64,000 bases of DNA, from assembly GCA_030248295.1 (NCBI GenBank), contig JASANH010000647.1:186001-250000 (forward strand), given 5' to 3'. Source of the DNA: Mesodorylaimus sp. YZB2_4. Lineage: Eukaryota > Nematoda > Enoplea > Dorylaimida > Dorylaimidae. The notes below the pieces were generated by a model. It worked only from the letters and a program-made list of their open reading frames with translations. It was not told where the DNA came from and did no database searches. Each line of letters opens with the position of its first letter. Within the stretch, counting starts at the first letter, position 1. Below, piece by piece: positions 22,383 through 37,813 of this stretch. The translations under genes and the position numbers were made by a program.

Positions 22383-23291
22383 ATGTCGAGGTAAGACGGT
22401 AGGTACGGGACTCATCTTAAACTGATCAGAAAATGTCTTCTACTCTTTACAATCTTGAAATCATGTTATTGCCATCTAGGGAAATGTGTGAGATGTCCTA
22501 TCCCCAGATCTCCAGGGCCATGTACTGTATGTCGTTCCGGCATTGGTGCTGTCATTGCGCAATCATGTAGGCCTATACGCATGAATTCTGGGACTCGTCT
22601 TTGATCTCAGGCCGAAGCACATATAACACAAAATTTGAATTCCCCGCTCTAAGCCGCTTATCACAGTTTTGCACAAATGAAAAGTCCTACTACTTCATGT
22701 GAGTGCGCGTTCCGCACTTCAAAGCTTTTCATACACAAGAAGCACAGCACACCTATCGGTGGCTAAAAAAGACTATTCACTATGTCATAAACTAGGAAAA
22801 AGGCCTGGACGCTGAGACTTTCATCTTTGTAAAACTGTCATAGACAGCTTAACGTTAAAGCAGGAAATTGAAATGTCGAATTGAACTGTGCAAGGTCTGT
22901 GAAATGGTCTACAGCTCGATGCGATGCGACTCTTTTATACGAGCTGATAATAGTGTAGAGCTTTCAGTCACTGTCTAGAGTCCTGATGCAAAAAAAAACC
23001 TTTTTCTTGCAGCTTTCGCTTGACGTCCTCCTTAAAGGCCTCTGATGGTGAGTGGTGCTCGACAATTCTTGAAGCAGAATGCGATCTGTGCAGTAGATGT
23101 GTTCTGTCAACTGCCCGAGGACTGATCGATTTATTTTATTCTCAGATTGCGGCTACAGTTCCCGCAAATCCCAAATATCCTTATATAACCTGTTCAAGCT
23201 TGGTTCTGCCGCTCCTTTGAGACTGGTTCTGGGTCAGCCATCAAGAAAGCACGGGAAAATCTTCGAACTGTTTTTATGCGAGCCAACCTGA
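22383..23291 (+). CDS. Possible small three-exon gene of unknown function
   Basis: Exons 22383-22390, 23013-23047 and 23146-23291 join with canonical GT-AG sites and matching phases to give 62 aa, beginning MSSFRLTSSLKASD and ending LFLCEPT. Both acceptors have strong pyrimidine tracts. There is no recognisable domain, signal peptide or repeat. The first coding exon is only 8 bp and the TATA-to-ATG distance is short. The model rests on splice logic alone and could be chance. Confidence 0.25.
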
Positions 23292-24358
23292 ACTGTTCTT
23301 GACTCACCCTTCTCAGCTAGAACCAACCTTTTGAATGCAGCTTAGCTACTGTGGGGTATTCGAAAAAAAGTGGGAGCCTCATTCTCAAACGGTGGATGGA
23401 TGAAACATTACTGAATTGAAAGATTCAGCTCTGTTTCTGAAGTGATGATTGCAACCAGCAAGCCAACTGTGCAAGGCTATACCAGATCTCATGCACGACT
23501 GAGAAGCGATCCTGCTCCCGTTCGATCGCAAAGCCCAGACACGGTAGGGATTCGCCCCCGCGTCCAGGTAACTCATCGCGCATAATGTCGATGGCTGCAT
23601 ATAATGGCATAAATTGACCCGATGAACGATCACCTTATTTACACACAAAGCAACGTGCAGGAGGAGAGTGCAACAATAACAATTACTTATGCTTTGATGC
23701 TTTACGTCACAGGCTCCTAGAACATCTTAACCTTATTATCTTTATCGAGATAGGTATTTTCCTGCTGAAACTTGCTCGTTCGTCGCTCGTGCCCGCGTAA
23801 ATTGCATTATCGCACGGTCAGACGGTCCTTCGGTTGGCATAAAGCATGTAATTTTATGTACATTTTAAGGATATTAGAGTGTATTTCATTTCTTCAGGGA
23901 CTCAAGGGACAAAGATCTCGCTTTATGGTATTAGTCCATGGGATGGAACTACTTTTCTTTAACACAGACGATTGTGATGACCCTGCTCTATGCCTCAGTT
24001 GTTATCGTTGGGCCTACTGTAAGTGCTCATCTTGCGTCAATGCTAAATGCCACTGGCCAATGTCTTCGGTCAAATCAAAACATCTTAGTGATCTCTCTGC
24101 CTGCAGGGCTCATCCAGTTTAGGAGCTGCATCCCAAACACTTAGCGCAGGAAGAAGAGAAGAATGGATTGATAGCCTTATTGGCCAAGTTTTTGGTTTAA
24201 AAACACAAACTTACTCAGCGAAACAGCGGAGGCCCAGGAAAGCAGCATCGGAAAGCGGCTGCTGATGCCATTAGGCATATCAGGTGCAAAGAAGACACTC
24301 GTCTTTTGCACTGCTCTTCCATATCACCTTTAACGATTTTCGAAGGCGGTTTTGGAAC

Positions 24359-25312
24359 ATGGATAATTCCTCGGCCGTGGATTTAATGCGAAAGGCGTCC
24401 GTGCGAATTCTTACTGATGGCATGGTGGGAAATTCGATCGTATGTAGCATGAGCGTTCTGGGATTTAGCGTGTCAGTGTGCCAACTGCTGGTTATGTTTG
24501 TTTGGAAGCCTCTGCGCGACATGTGCCAAATCCTGGTCATCAATGCGGCTGTGGCCGACGCATTGAAAGCGATAGGGTTCAGCTTACCTTGCTTCAAACG
24601 TCTGTACTTGGCCGCTCGCAGTAAGGATGAAGTGATCGATCAATGGGACTGTATGTTCTGGCTGATGCCTTGCGCATTCACCACTTTCCACAGCATGTCC
24701 TCAGTGCTGGTTCTGAGCGCAGAGAGGCTAGCTGTGATTACAACCCCTGTTTGGTATAAAAATCACAAGCGCTCGTTTCTATGGTCTTTGGCCGTTCTCA
24801 CCTTCTCCGCATCCGCTGTGGCGTCTGTGTTCATGCTGGTGGGTGTCTCGGATAAGCTCTTAATGTTCAGCTGCAACCTGGTTTCATCGACGACCACACA
24901 GTATTATACATTCTTGCTACATTATCAGAACGTGGCCACGGGCGCCATTATTTTGGTCAACTGCATCACGTGCATCATGCTTTTCAAACGATGGCGAGCC
25001 GCCGAGATGGCCAGGGCCGACATGAAGTCGTTCAAAAGAGAAATAGAATTTGGTGCCATCAAAGCAGTGTTTAGTGTCGTCGTTGTCTGCTTGCTTTCTT
25101 TTTTCGGTGCAATGGTGTTTATGGCAGTCATTCAAAATTTAGACGCCACTACCCGAGCTTACTATGGTCCATTTTGGGGATGCTTTCAAATGGTACGCGG
25201 CATGGTCGACTACCCCTTATGGCTAATTTTCAGTAGAAAGTATCGTGCTGGATTGAAAGCTGTGTTTGGTTGTGGGAACACTCAGGTGCGAGCTATTACC
25301 ACATTGCAGTAA
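24359..25312 (+). CDS. Rhodopsin-type GPCR, nematode-like, orphan
   Basis: Intronless, 317 aa from the ATG at 24359, chosen because MDNSS gives a short N-glycosylated extracellular tail; an upstream in-frame ATG at 24284 exists. Seven hydrophobic segments are visible. TM2 has NAAVAD in place of LAxAD. The Cys pair before TM3 and in ECL2 (WDCMFW, FSCNL) is present. The DRY position reads ERL, and NPxxY in TM7 is replaced by DYPLWLIF. These departures resemble divergent chemoreceptor-like families of small ecdysozoans. No ligand can be assigned. The basic loop before TM6 (KSFKREIEFGAIK) fits G-protein coupling. Confidence 0.8.
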   Translation: MDNSSAVDLMRKASVRILTDGMVGNSIVCSMSVLGFSVSVCQLLVMFVWKPLRDMCQILVINAAVADALKAIGFSLPCFKRLYLAARSKDEVIDQWDCMFWLMPCAFTTFHSMSSVLVLSAERLAVITTPVWYKNHKRSFLWSLAVLTFSASAVASVFMLVGVSDKLLMFSCNLVSSTTTQYYTFLLHYQNVATGAIILVNCITCIMLFKRWRAAEMARADMKSFKREIEFGAIKAVFSVVVVCLLSFFGAMVFMAVIQNLDATTRAYYGPFWGCFQMVRGMVDYPLWLIFSRKYRAGLKAVFGCGNTQVRAITTLQ

Positions 25313-26221
25313 GCATCAGAATATATTTGATCACAGCGGCGTTGAGTCGTCAATTCCTAGGTGAATGACAACGTATTGGGACGTGGGTGGCTTGGTCAGA
25401 GGAATATGACCCTATGGTAATGGAATGTGGTGCACGTTTCCTATTTGCGTTTTCGTGTGTGTGCGTGCGTGGTGTATATGAAATGATATCACTATATACC
25501 AAACACAAATACAAGTCGTGGTGTATACTGTACATATATTGTGCTATCACTTGCTTAGAAACCTGTCAAGACCCAGATTTGTGTAGCTAAACCAACGCTT
25601 AGTTTTCTAGTCAATCGTGTCCATTTACGAATAAACGCATAGACTGCAATGTTTGGAGGCAATAATAAAAACCCACACCCACCCATTCTCACAAATTGGC
25701 TTTGGCCCGTACCGTCGCTGGAGTGCCATAAAAACCTTCCGTTTTTCGTCACTAATTCCGGCTTCATTATGAGCAAGAAGGGCAGCTAGACAGCACCTTA
25801 TTGGCACTGTCCATTTATGTAGTCTCGACGCTTGCGGGCAAGACGAAACTGACTCTGGTCCTTCTTGCGTGCTGCCTAGTCATCGATCGGTTTGCACTGG
25901 TGTATGGACACATCTCCTTTTCTGGTAGCCGCTCGGCCATCGAATGAGACGCCAAGCGTACGATAGCAAGTGAAAAGTCGACTTTCTCTCCGGACCACTC
26001 GCTTTCTTTTGATCGACGTCTTATAGTGAAAGATATTTTCCGGGCTTGTGCCTTTCCGTTTTCGCCTACTTTTTTGCTTCATTGAGTTTAGCTTATTTGA
26101 ACCGGAACGGACTATCTTAGTAATTTTTCTGTCAAAGGTTTGACTGCTGGCCGTCTGGCCAGACAGTCCTATTCTAGGGTGCTGCGGGTTCGACCAGTCT
26201 TTCGCATCGATCGGCTGCTCT
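25313..26221. other. Intergenic, no supported gene
   Basis: A minus-strand open frame at 25876-26292 (138 codons, basic, no motif) overlaps the first exon of the next plus-strand gene and is not supported. Otherwise nothing is seen. Confidence 0.35.
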
Positions 26222-28019
26222 ATGGAACAAAAGGGACACAGCAACAGCCGAGCCAAACAAGCCGCAGCTACTGCTCCTATCGATATTCCCACTTCATCGT
26301 CACGATGTCGTAATGAATCGCTTTTTACGCATGTGGAACACCGCGTGCCTCCCGAGGGTAAGATATAAGAACGATCAGAATCAATGCGATTCTCCTCAAT
26401 GCCCCTTTACCATTTGTGGACGCCTTTCATAACTGGCAAATCACTGCAAATATTTCTACTGCTGTTTCAGCTCGTCGACGAAAGTTGGTCGAGCCTCGTC
26501 AAAAGTCAGTGCCGATTTCCAAATCAGTTCCGCATTCCAGTGCTTGCTTCGATGTCATCCCTCCGCCACGGACGAGCGATGTATCGGCGGGTCGACGAAA
26601 CGTGCTTTATCGAGAGATGCAAACCAAGTCGATGCACCAATCGTTCGTGCACGGTCCAACACCCAAGTCTGTCTTCAACGTCATCACACGCAGTCCATCA
26701 AGTTCGGAGGGCTTGTCCAAAAGTTGGACTCCGGGTGCCGTATTCGATTATGTGGAATCGGGTGAATCAAGCAGAGACAATAAGTCGACTGGTCTGGCAA
26801 AAACAACTAGCAACGAATCGCCCTCTTCTTCGGCCTCCTCCTCGTCTTCGTGTTGGAAGCAGCCGAGCGACGTGCCTGTGCATCGATTGCCTAAGCAAGC
26901 TAATAATATTCTCGAAGCCGAGCTTGGCGCAACTCGGACTTCGTTAACGGCCTTCGCTCAGTCCGAACCCGCAAAAGGAACTTGTGGAGGTGAAAAATCG
27001 TCCAATTCGAAAGGCATGGCCGCCGCGGAAACAGCGTTTAACGAGAAAGTAAGTGAAGGGTTTGGAACAGAAATAGCCAGGATTGGACACGGACTCGGTC
27101 CGATTCGACTCGCTCCCTAATCCCATTTAAAACCGACTCTTCGAGTTCCGCCATTTGACCAAGTGTGGCCTGCTCCCTTGTTTGCATTTGTCTGAGGGAA
27201 GCTTTGACGAAGTGTTTTTCTTTCCTGGCAGCCACTCTGATAGGGTTCATGGGGCACAAAGGGCGGCTTCGATACTGAATACATACGGCTGTGAGACGAC
27301 GGCTATGATTGCCGTATTTGTGCCATGCACGGAGCACCTGGTTGACGCACTCGGCTAATTCACACATTCGAGGAAATCCCTTCTTCATTGCTCAACAGTC
27401 CCCTTCGTCGGTTCTGCGGCACCCCATCAGTTTTTTGCGGCTTTCCTAGTGTCACCTCGTTACACGTCCGATGTCTCGAAAGGAGGAGCTAAGGCGGTCT
27501 TTCTTTGAAGCACCTCCTATCGCAGTAGTTCTAGAAAATTGCTTCCCTTGCCACCCACTACGCATGATTTACGTTCAGCTAGCAGAGCCTTGTTCATCGA
27601 TGGTTCGCGGAATGGAACAAAGCAATGGAATTGCTTCAGTCTCAGTTTCGCGTCAGCTTTGGCCCGCGAAAAAGTTGATGGCAATTCCGTTTTATGTAAT
27701 AGCAATGTGGATTTCCTTTTCTGGCCTGCCCTTCGGGCTGGTTTAAGTCTGGTATTGAGGGAACTAGAAAAGCACGGTGAAAATGGGGATGAGGGTTGCC
27801 TGGCAAACTAGTCCTCCATCGATGAGGTCGGGTGCCTGTTTTTCGTTTTTTGGACTGACGCAGTCGTGAGTGCACCTGATTCGACTGTGTGTTCAGGTGG
27901 TTCGTACGAGTTGTGCTGGGTGGAGTTATTCTCCTTACCTCTTGGCGCGTGCTCTCAGTCAGTTTGAGAAGGCAACAGTGGAATACTTGGTCCGTGCCGT
28001 TAATCAAGGAGTCTGTTGA
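26222..28019 (+). CDS. Uncharacterised Ser-rich protein
   Basis: I do not recognise this protein. Proposed exons are 26222-26357, 26471-27048 and 27897-28019, with phases that agree, giving about 278 aa. Exon 2 is convincing: polar, Ser-rich, with a tract of consecutive Ser, and two short motifs that may be conserved, HGPTPKSVFNVITRSP and SWTPGAVFDYVESGES. It ends at a strong GTAAGT donor. Exon 3 (ARALSQFEKATVEYLVRAVN...) is inferred from phase and amino-acid quality, but all three frames are open there, so it is the weakest part. No signal peptide or membrane segment. It is probably a nuclear or cytosolic, largely disordered protein. Confidence 0.5.
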
Positions 28020-28582
28020 ACAGGTCCAAATCGATGCTAGCTCGCTTTTCGACACGCGATTAGCCAATCAATTCGATTTCGCACTTGCCCCGTGGCCATC
28101 GAATTGTTGCCTCGACTTTGTACAAAGTCGCCAAACTGATTCCATATTTGGGTGGATTTGCCAGTGTCGACGGCCGGAGGAGAAACAAAGTAATCTCCGT
28201 CGTCATGCGTGATCAAGTAAGGATCTTTTAGTTTATGCAGGTGTTCACAGATCGTGGGGTTTCGCTGGCCGCCCCACATTGGGTGTGTGTCACACACATG
28301 CTCCTGTTCTTTCCACGTAGGCACTGCAGTGGCAAGCATTGCAGTCCCAGGTGCGAGATGAACATCGAGGTGCGTCAACATAAACTTGTCAGCCTGCTGC
28401 CTTTTATGGCCGTAGCGAAATCTCGTTCGGCCGATCGCGTTACTTGTCACAGACACGACCTAAGCGGTGTTTGTATTGCGATAACTTCGGGCTGGGTTTC
28501 CTGCTAGAAGAGAGGTATAGTCCTTTATTGACGGCAGGAAACGCGGCAAGGAATAGAGTCTGGTTTTGAGAGTCTATTCACG
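28020..28582. other. Unresolved region with open frames on both strands
   Basis: A minus-strand frame of about 139 codons (28037-28456) and plus-strand pieces (around 28075-28210, ending at a possible GTAAGG donor) are both open and look protein-like. I cannot decide between them. Either could be an exon of the preceding gene or an antisense by-product. The last part is the promoter of the dihydropyrimidinase gene. Confidence 0.3.
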
Positions 28583-32077
<3,495 letters not shown>

Positions 32078-32953
32078 AAAGACGAATGCAACGTTCACTC
32101 GATATGTAATTTGATTTCGCCATCGTGATTTTGACGTAATTGCTTTAGACGTGGAATTTCACCATGGAATCGTGTTTGCTTTTTTTCGGGATCTGTGTTA
32201 TCCGTTCGTGCTTTGATAAAAGTGGGATAGAACACGCTTTGGTGTTTGGATAGGAGGCAGTCGAAGAGGGATTTTTTAGATGCTCCAGTCAATTTGATTC
32301 CGCTGGTGTCTAATTTTTAAAGCATGCACTTCTTCAAGTAACATCCTCACCAAGCCAAATCTGTGTGAAAAGTTAGGCTAATGCATATGCAGACGCCAAA
32401 CGTTTGCCAAACACACACTGTAGTCACTGCCACTATTCTTTGGTGCATTTTAGTGCTACCTAAGCAAATTGAAGCAGTCATTTTTTATCTTACAGCGCTC
32501 CTCCCCGCACTCTCCCGCCTCAGGTCAGCCACCGAAGATTGGCCCTGCTCCCGAGAACATGTACAGGCGAACCCGTACCACCGTGCAAACTGCCCATAGG
32601 CTCGTAATCCTGCTGGAGGCTTGAATTGGATCATTTGTGCATTAGCTGGGCAGTGTACTCTTCTTCTTACACCCCTAATCCATACCTTTCCTTGTGAACG
32701 CTGCAGTATTTATTCTGTTTATCTTTCCTTCCCAAGTACAGTTTATTGCTGGTTGACGCAGTTAGGCTGATACGCGCTGATAAGCCATGGCTCCCACGTG
32801 ATGCACTCTCCAAAATACCAGCAAGAATTGCAGTCCCTGCAACTGGAAACTCTTTTATAAGCAGCCCTGAAAGGCAAGATTCCACATTCTTATTCGTTGG
32901 CCCCAGCTCGATCTCCATTATTCTCCAGGTTCTCAACTTCCCAAAATTTAAAA
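32078..32953. other. Intergenic between dihydropyrimidinase and aminoacylase 1
   Basis: 3' flank of the dihydropyrimidinase gene and upstream region of aminoacylase copy 1. No supported gene. Confidence 0.4.
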
Positions 32954-35089
32954 ATGGTTCACCTGTTTGAGAAAGAAGAGGACATTAGCGTCTGCACGTT
33001 TCGTCAGTATTTGCGGATCGACACTGTCCAACCCCATCCTGATTATGGTTAGTGGCATGCTTATCCATCGTGTGCCTTTCTACAAAGCCTCACTTTCAGA
33101 ACTAGCGGTCAAGTTTCTTTGCCATTTGGCTGAAGACATTGGACTAGCGCATCGTGTCATTCGCTTGATACCCGATAAGCCCATTGTCATAATGACTTTG
33201 CAAGGAAAAGAACCATCCTTGCCGTCCCTGCTATTGAATTCGCACATGGATGTAGTACCCGTATTTCCGGTAAGGGATCATGGGGTTGAAGGGGGCAGGT
33301 TGCCTATGGCACTTTATGCAATAGGCCGAATGTTCCTCACTACCGCCCTCCAGTTTGAGTAACGAAATTTTTCCTTACTATAGGAACACTGGACCTACGA
33401 TCCACTTGGTGCTTACAAGGATGAGGATGGCAATATCTACGCTAGAGGCGCCCAGGACATGAAATCGATTGGAATTCAGTAAGGATCTCGGATAGGCAAT
33501 GGCCCATAGCAGATTAGCATGTCATTCTGCATGTTGCAGATACGTCGAAGCCATGCGTTGTCTGAAAAAAGAAGGACAGCATTTTCTGCGGAATGTTCAC
33601 CTAACATTTGTGCCTGGTAAACAAGCGTTTCCAGGGGCTGTATCAAAGCAGTGGTCATGATGTTCTCTTACCTCTAGACGAAGAAATAGGTGGCCACACG
33701 GGAATGGCACTGTTTGTGAAAAGTGATGAATTCAAGAAGTTAAACGTCGGCTTGTCATTGGATGAAGGTAAGACACTCAGTGTCGCCTCTGCCAGCCTCG
33801 CAATATGTAGTACCATACCATACCCAGGAGTCCCAAGCGGCGATGATATTTATCGAATCTATTGCGCTGAACGCGTCAAGTGGTGGTTGAAGGTAAACTG
33901 CAATGGCCAAGAGGGTCACGGCTCAAGGTTCATTGACAACACTGCAGCTGAAAAACTGGTAAGTAGGGCACACATGGTCATGCTGGTCAGCAGTACTAGG
34001 TTGGGCAATTGGAGGTCGAGGATTAAGCTTGCTTATTTTAGCAAGAGGTTATCAACAAGTTTTACGAATTTCGAGAAACTCAAAAGCAACTACTTGCCAA
34101 GAACCCAGCGTTGACCTTGGGCGATGTGACAACAGTGAACATGACCATTCTGAAGGGTGGAGTGCAAGTTAATGTCGTTCCTGCAGAATTTGTGGCTGGT
34201 ATGATGTGCTGGCTTGTCCTCTTTACTAGGGTGGCCCACGTTACTCTTTCTAGATTTTGATATCCGCGTCCCACCGACAGAAGACTTCCAGGTTGGCGAA
34301 GAGATGCTTTGCATAGTGACACGTACACTGCTACTACAATCTTACGTTTCAGAAGATAACGCAGCAGTTTGAATCGTGGGTGACGGACGCGGGGGCAACC
34401 TTCGAGTGGATCGAGGTATTGTGTTTCTACTGTAATTCTTTCATTAGTTTTAGTGAATACCCAACTCTATTTTTAGCATCCTGAAATCAAGGCAGTTACG
34501 TCAGTGGATAAGAGCAGCCCGTGGTGGAACGCTTTCTCTTCCGTGCTTGATAAGATGTAAGATGGTTGGCTTTAATTACTGCAGGTTGCAGAAAATTTCA
34601 CACCCGTTTCAGGGGCCTGAAATATGGAACCGGAGTATTACTTGGTGGTACTGATTCGAGATACTTGAGAGAGGTAAGAATAAGAATCCCTTCCAGGTCC
34701 CAGGCGACCATAACCTAGTCACTTTCTGGGCAGGATATGTAGTATGCATAGTGAACGCGCTAAGAAACGTTGACCAATAGACACGCGCTATGTAGAGGAT
34801 ACGATTCCAATGGACACGCAGAAGCCGCTTCAACCATGGGTGCACAAATTAGTCCAGACATTTCTCTTGACTCTGTTCGAGCATGGTGTCCTGCTGGAGG
34901 GACATAACGACATACTAACACGCTTTTTCATTTCAGTTGGGCTACCCGGCATTCAGTTTCAGTCCAATTATCGAGACTCCTCAATTAATGCACGAACAAG
35001 ACGAATACTTGAACGAGAAGGTCTTTCTAAAGGGCTTGGATATATACACGAAATTGATAGCAGCTTTGGCCAACGTACCCGCAAATTAG
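32954..35089 (+). CDS. ACY1: Aminoacylase-1, tandem copy 1
   Basis: M20 zinc metallopeptidase-fold enzyme that deacylates N-acetyl amino acids in the cytosol. Twelve exons (32954-33047, 33100-33269, 33384-33478, 33540-33616, 33678-33767, 33828-33958, 34042-34198, 34254-34291, 34353-34415, 34477-34556, 34613-34673, 34937-35089), 402 aa, against 408 in human. Motifs are intact: NSHMDVVP metal His and catalytic Asp, GAQDMK, DEEIGG (general-base and metal Glu), LDEG. In the last exon the family's LLHDHDE reads LMHEQDE: the first His is kept and the second is lost. It is the most divergent copy and has the longest N-terminus ([10 protein letters not shown]). Confidence 0.93.
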
Positions 35090-35815
35090 ATCGCTTGACT
35101 TCCCTGTGCTGCCTCTGTATTTTGACATGCGTGAAACAATGGAGATCAGTGTGCATGTGTTTTGTTTGACTACAGGCAGAACAGAGTTATGCTGCTTGTA
35201 GCAACATGACAAATTATCGTTAGCGCACCTATTTTAAATCGTCATGGATTTTTTTAAGGGGGCTAAAATCGTTTGGACCTTCATTCTTGCAAAGCATGAC
35301 GCATGACGCTCTTGCGTAGCATGACGACATGACTTGCAAGCAATAGATGTTGCGTAATTGAAAGTCTTGAGCAACTGGTCCATAAACACGCCTAGCGCCG
35401 ACCAGGCTTCGAGCAGCACGGACTCGCTAAAGTCAGCTAATCCTGATTTAGGTGGGCTAATTCAAGTTGCATACAGGCTTATAACAACACACTTATCGTT
35501 AGCTCGCAAAGCTCAGAGCACTCACGTACTTCGCCGTAGGAAGTCTAATCGTAAGATGTACTATTTGCACATTGCAATCATAGTGCCTCGCTGACGTAAA
35601 CTTTTATTCGAGGTTTCATGCGCTGTACGTACTGCAGACCTTGCGCATTAGGAAATTATTATGCAGTGCGAAGCCTACTTACTTTGTAAAATCGACTAAC
35701 GCAAAGCTGTGAAACATTGACTGACTGTACAGCACTCGTCAAACAGCGCTTTCTGCAATTCCTGCATTTGACACTTTACATTGCTGCACAGCCATACTCG
35801 TACAGTACATAGCAT
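35090..35815. other. Intergenic, no gene seen
   Basis: Between aminoacylase copy 1 and the MSP-domain gene. No convincing coding or RNA feature. Confidence 0.4.
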
Positions 35816-36726
35816 ATGGTCGAACAAAATCAGTCCTGGCCTGATCATTGTGCGCAGAAGTCGGTTGTGCCATTTGCTGCTCGATTCAACGAAACCATGG
35901 ACGACGCTATGGAGGAAAGCAGTATGACGTACGATGACCGATGGTGGGATCGTGTTCAAATCCACCCGACCCTGCTGCGGCTGCGCATCGACGATCGAGT
36001 TCCGTTCATGATCGACAATCAGAGCCAACGCCTGCTCACGTACAAGGTGAAGACCACCCGGCACCACAGCATCTTCCCGAATCGCACGTTCGGTATCGTC
36101 GAGCCGGGCAGTGAAACGACTGGCAGGATCCTCTATCAACCACGAGGCAACGATCACCCTCTGGGAAATGGAGACCACCTGACATTCATGATCAAGCCGT
36201 TGCCCGTCGGGTTCGACGTGTCCGTAAGTTTAGCTTTTATTCTAATACTGCGAGGGGAAGGCATTTCTGAGCGCTCATGGTTCTTTGGCCCTCAATGCTG
36301 TTTACCTTTTAGGAAGTCCGCGAAGCTTGGCAGGTTCAAGATACGCACGCTCGGCCGTTTCGAGTCGATCTGCGAGATGCCAAGCGTCGAACATCGTTGG
36401 TGAATCGCGAATCCAGTCCCCGCAGCGAAGTCAGCAGCCCTCAAAGCGATCGCGAGCCCAGTCCTCGTAGTGATCGCGAATCCAGCCCCCGCAGTGATCG
36501 CGAGTACAGTCCTCGCAGTGATCGCGACGAGGATCGCCGAAGCAAGCGAGACAAAAACCGACGCAAGAGCAGGCATCGTCGTTGGACCAGGCCCTGCCGT
36601 GGTCACCGCGATCCGAACAATCCGGGCAGCCCTCGCTGGACCAGGCCTTGTCGCGGTCACAGAGATGACGACCACAAACGACGAAGCAAGCGTGAATGTG
36701 AGAGCAGCGAGAGGAGCAACGACTGA
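35816..36726 (+). CDS. MSP-domain protein with SPRSDRE repeats
   Basis: Two exons, 35816-36223 and 36313-36726, join in phase 0 to give 273 aa. Residues about 45-135 look like a major-sperm-protein/VAP immunoglobulin-like fold: VQIHPTLLRLRIDDRVPF, then YKVKTT and a PGS segment before the next strand. Exon 2 switches to a highly charged tail with four or five copies of a SPRSDRE-type unit, then a duplicated RWTRPCRGHRD motif and a basic C-terminus. There is no transmembrane anchor, unlike VAP proteins. MSP domains are typical of nematode sperm and also occur in other ecdysozoans; here the RS-like tail suggests RNA or chromatin contact. It sits inserted between aminoacylase copies 1 and 2. Confidence 0.75.
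36415..36540 (+). repeat. Coding tandem repeat (SPRSDRE)
   Basis: A 21-bp unit encoding SPRSDRE, imperfectly repeated about five times in exon 2 of the MSP-domain gene. Confidence 0.85.
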
Positions 36727-37813
36727 GAAGGGGTCATGGTCCGAAGTGAGAGATGGTGTGATGTGTCGATTCGAAATCAGATGCTCGTGGCAACAGTCAT
36801 GTGTGTAATGTGAGTCTGCCGATGAACTAGTCAATGGGAATGTCGGAAATGCAGTTCACCCACATGGCATGCAGGACAGTGATCGATCCAGGTCTTTACC
36901 AGAGATCCCGAGTGCTCACGATCTGCCAAAGCATTGGCAAATCTTCTGCACACGCTGTGCGCATGTACGCGCACGAACAAATGGGAAAAGTAGTCCAGAT
37001 TTGTTTCATATCCAGTCGGTAGTGCGAACCCAGCAGAACTAGGTTAAGTTATTCTCTGCGCTAAATTGTGGCGGCAGCCTGTGATATTGGTTAAATATGA
37101 ACATGCGATACAGACATGCGAAGAGACTGGATATGACTCGACCTCTTGACTACAGTACCTCCGGTAAGGTCCTAACACCCAGAGAAAGTGTGACCAGCAA
37201 AGCGAAAGATCTTTTATGATCGGCTTTGCGCCTGACCGTGAACGTCCGACAGGCAAGTCCACAGCTCTTTGTTGGGTCATAGAGTCAAGAACAATTTTGA
37301 TAATCTTCTGTCCCCTATTGTTATACTAGTCCCTTTGATCACCTGTTTAGTCATTGCAGATATTCTTACAGAACAGTCCCGCGCCTGCTTCATCAGGTGC
37401 GGTTTCGTTTTGCGGTGGCTGAGTAGACCAGTTATTGATCATTGTCAGCCGCTGTCTGCATCGGCTGGTTCAAAACTTGTTCCGTCTGTGATAACAGACT
37501 TCCTAACGCAGCACATTGACCTCAGTGAGCCACTAGTACAGTATGTACTACATGAAAACTCAATGTATAAATGGTAGATCACTTTTGGAGGTCACTGTGG
37601 TCACTGTGGGCGACACTGTTTTGTACTATTTCGGTAAGCCGTTCCCGTCCGACAGCCATATTTTCCACTGACAGAAACTTGCTGCGGTGAATAGTTTGTG
37701 TATTCACGATTAGATACGAGTAAGCGGTACGTTATGTTTACTTCAGAGGCTAAGGCCACAGAATCGCCTTCTCACTCGGTCTAAACTTCAACCTAGTCTT
37801 TTCGCTAGCTACC
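36727..37813. other. Intergenic, no gene seen
   Basis: About 1.1 kb between the MSP-domain gene and aminoacylase copy 2. Open frames present lack motifs. Confidence 0.4.

Larger units (their letters stand above)
21855..24358. other. Intergenic region with weak coding candidates
   Basis: Contains the nischarin promoter side, the low-confidence small gene at 22383-23291, and a minus-strand open stretch (about 23385-23648) that is open in two frames and could hold an exon. I could not connect it to a start with matching phases. Nothing else is supportable. Confidence 0.35.

Noticed and set aside
25876-26292. Minus-strand 138-codon basic frame
   Set aside because: Overlaps the better-supported first exon of the plus-strand Ser-rich gene; no motif.
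28037-28456. Minus-strand 139-codon frame as a gene
   Set aside because: No start context, splice signals or motif, and plus-strand frames are equally open. Left unresolved rather than called.
36292-36834. Minus-strand 180-codon Ala/Thr/Val-rich frame
   Set aside because: Antisense of the SPRSDRE repeat exon of the MSP-domain gene; no domain of its own.
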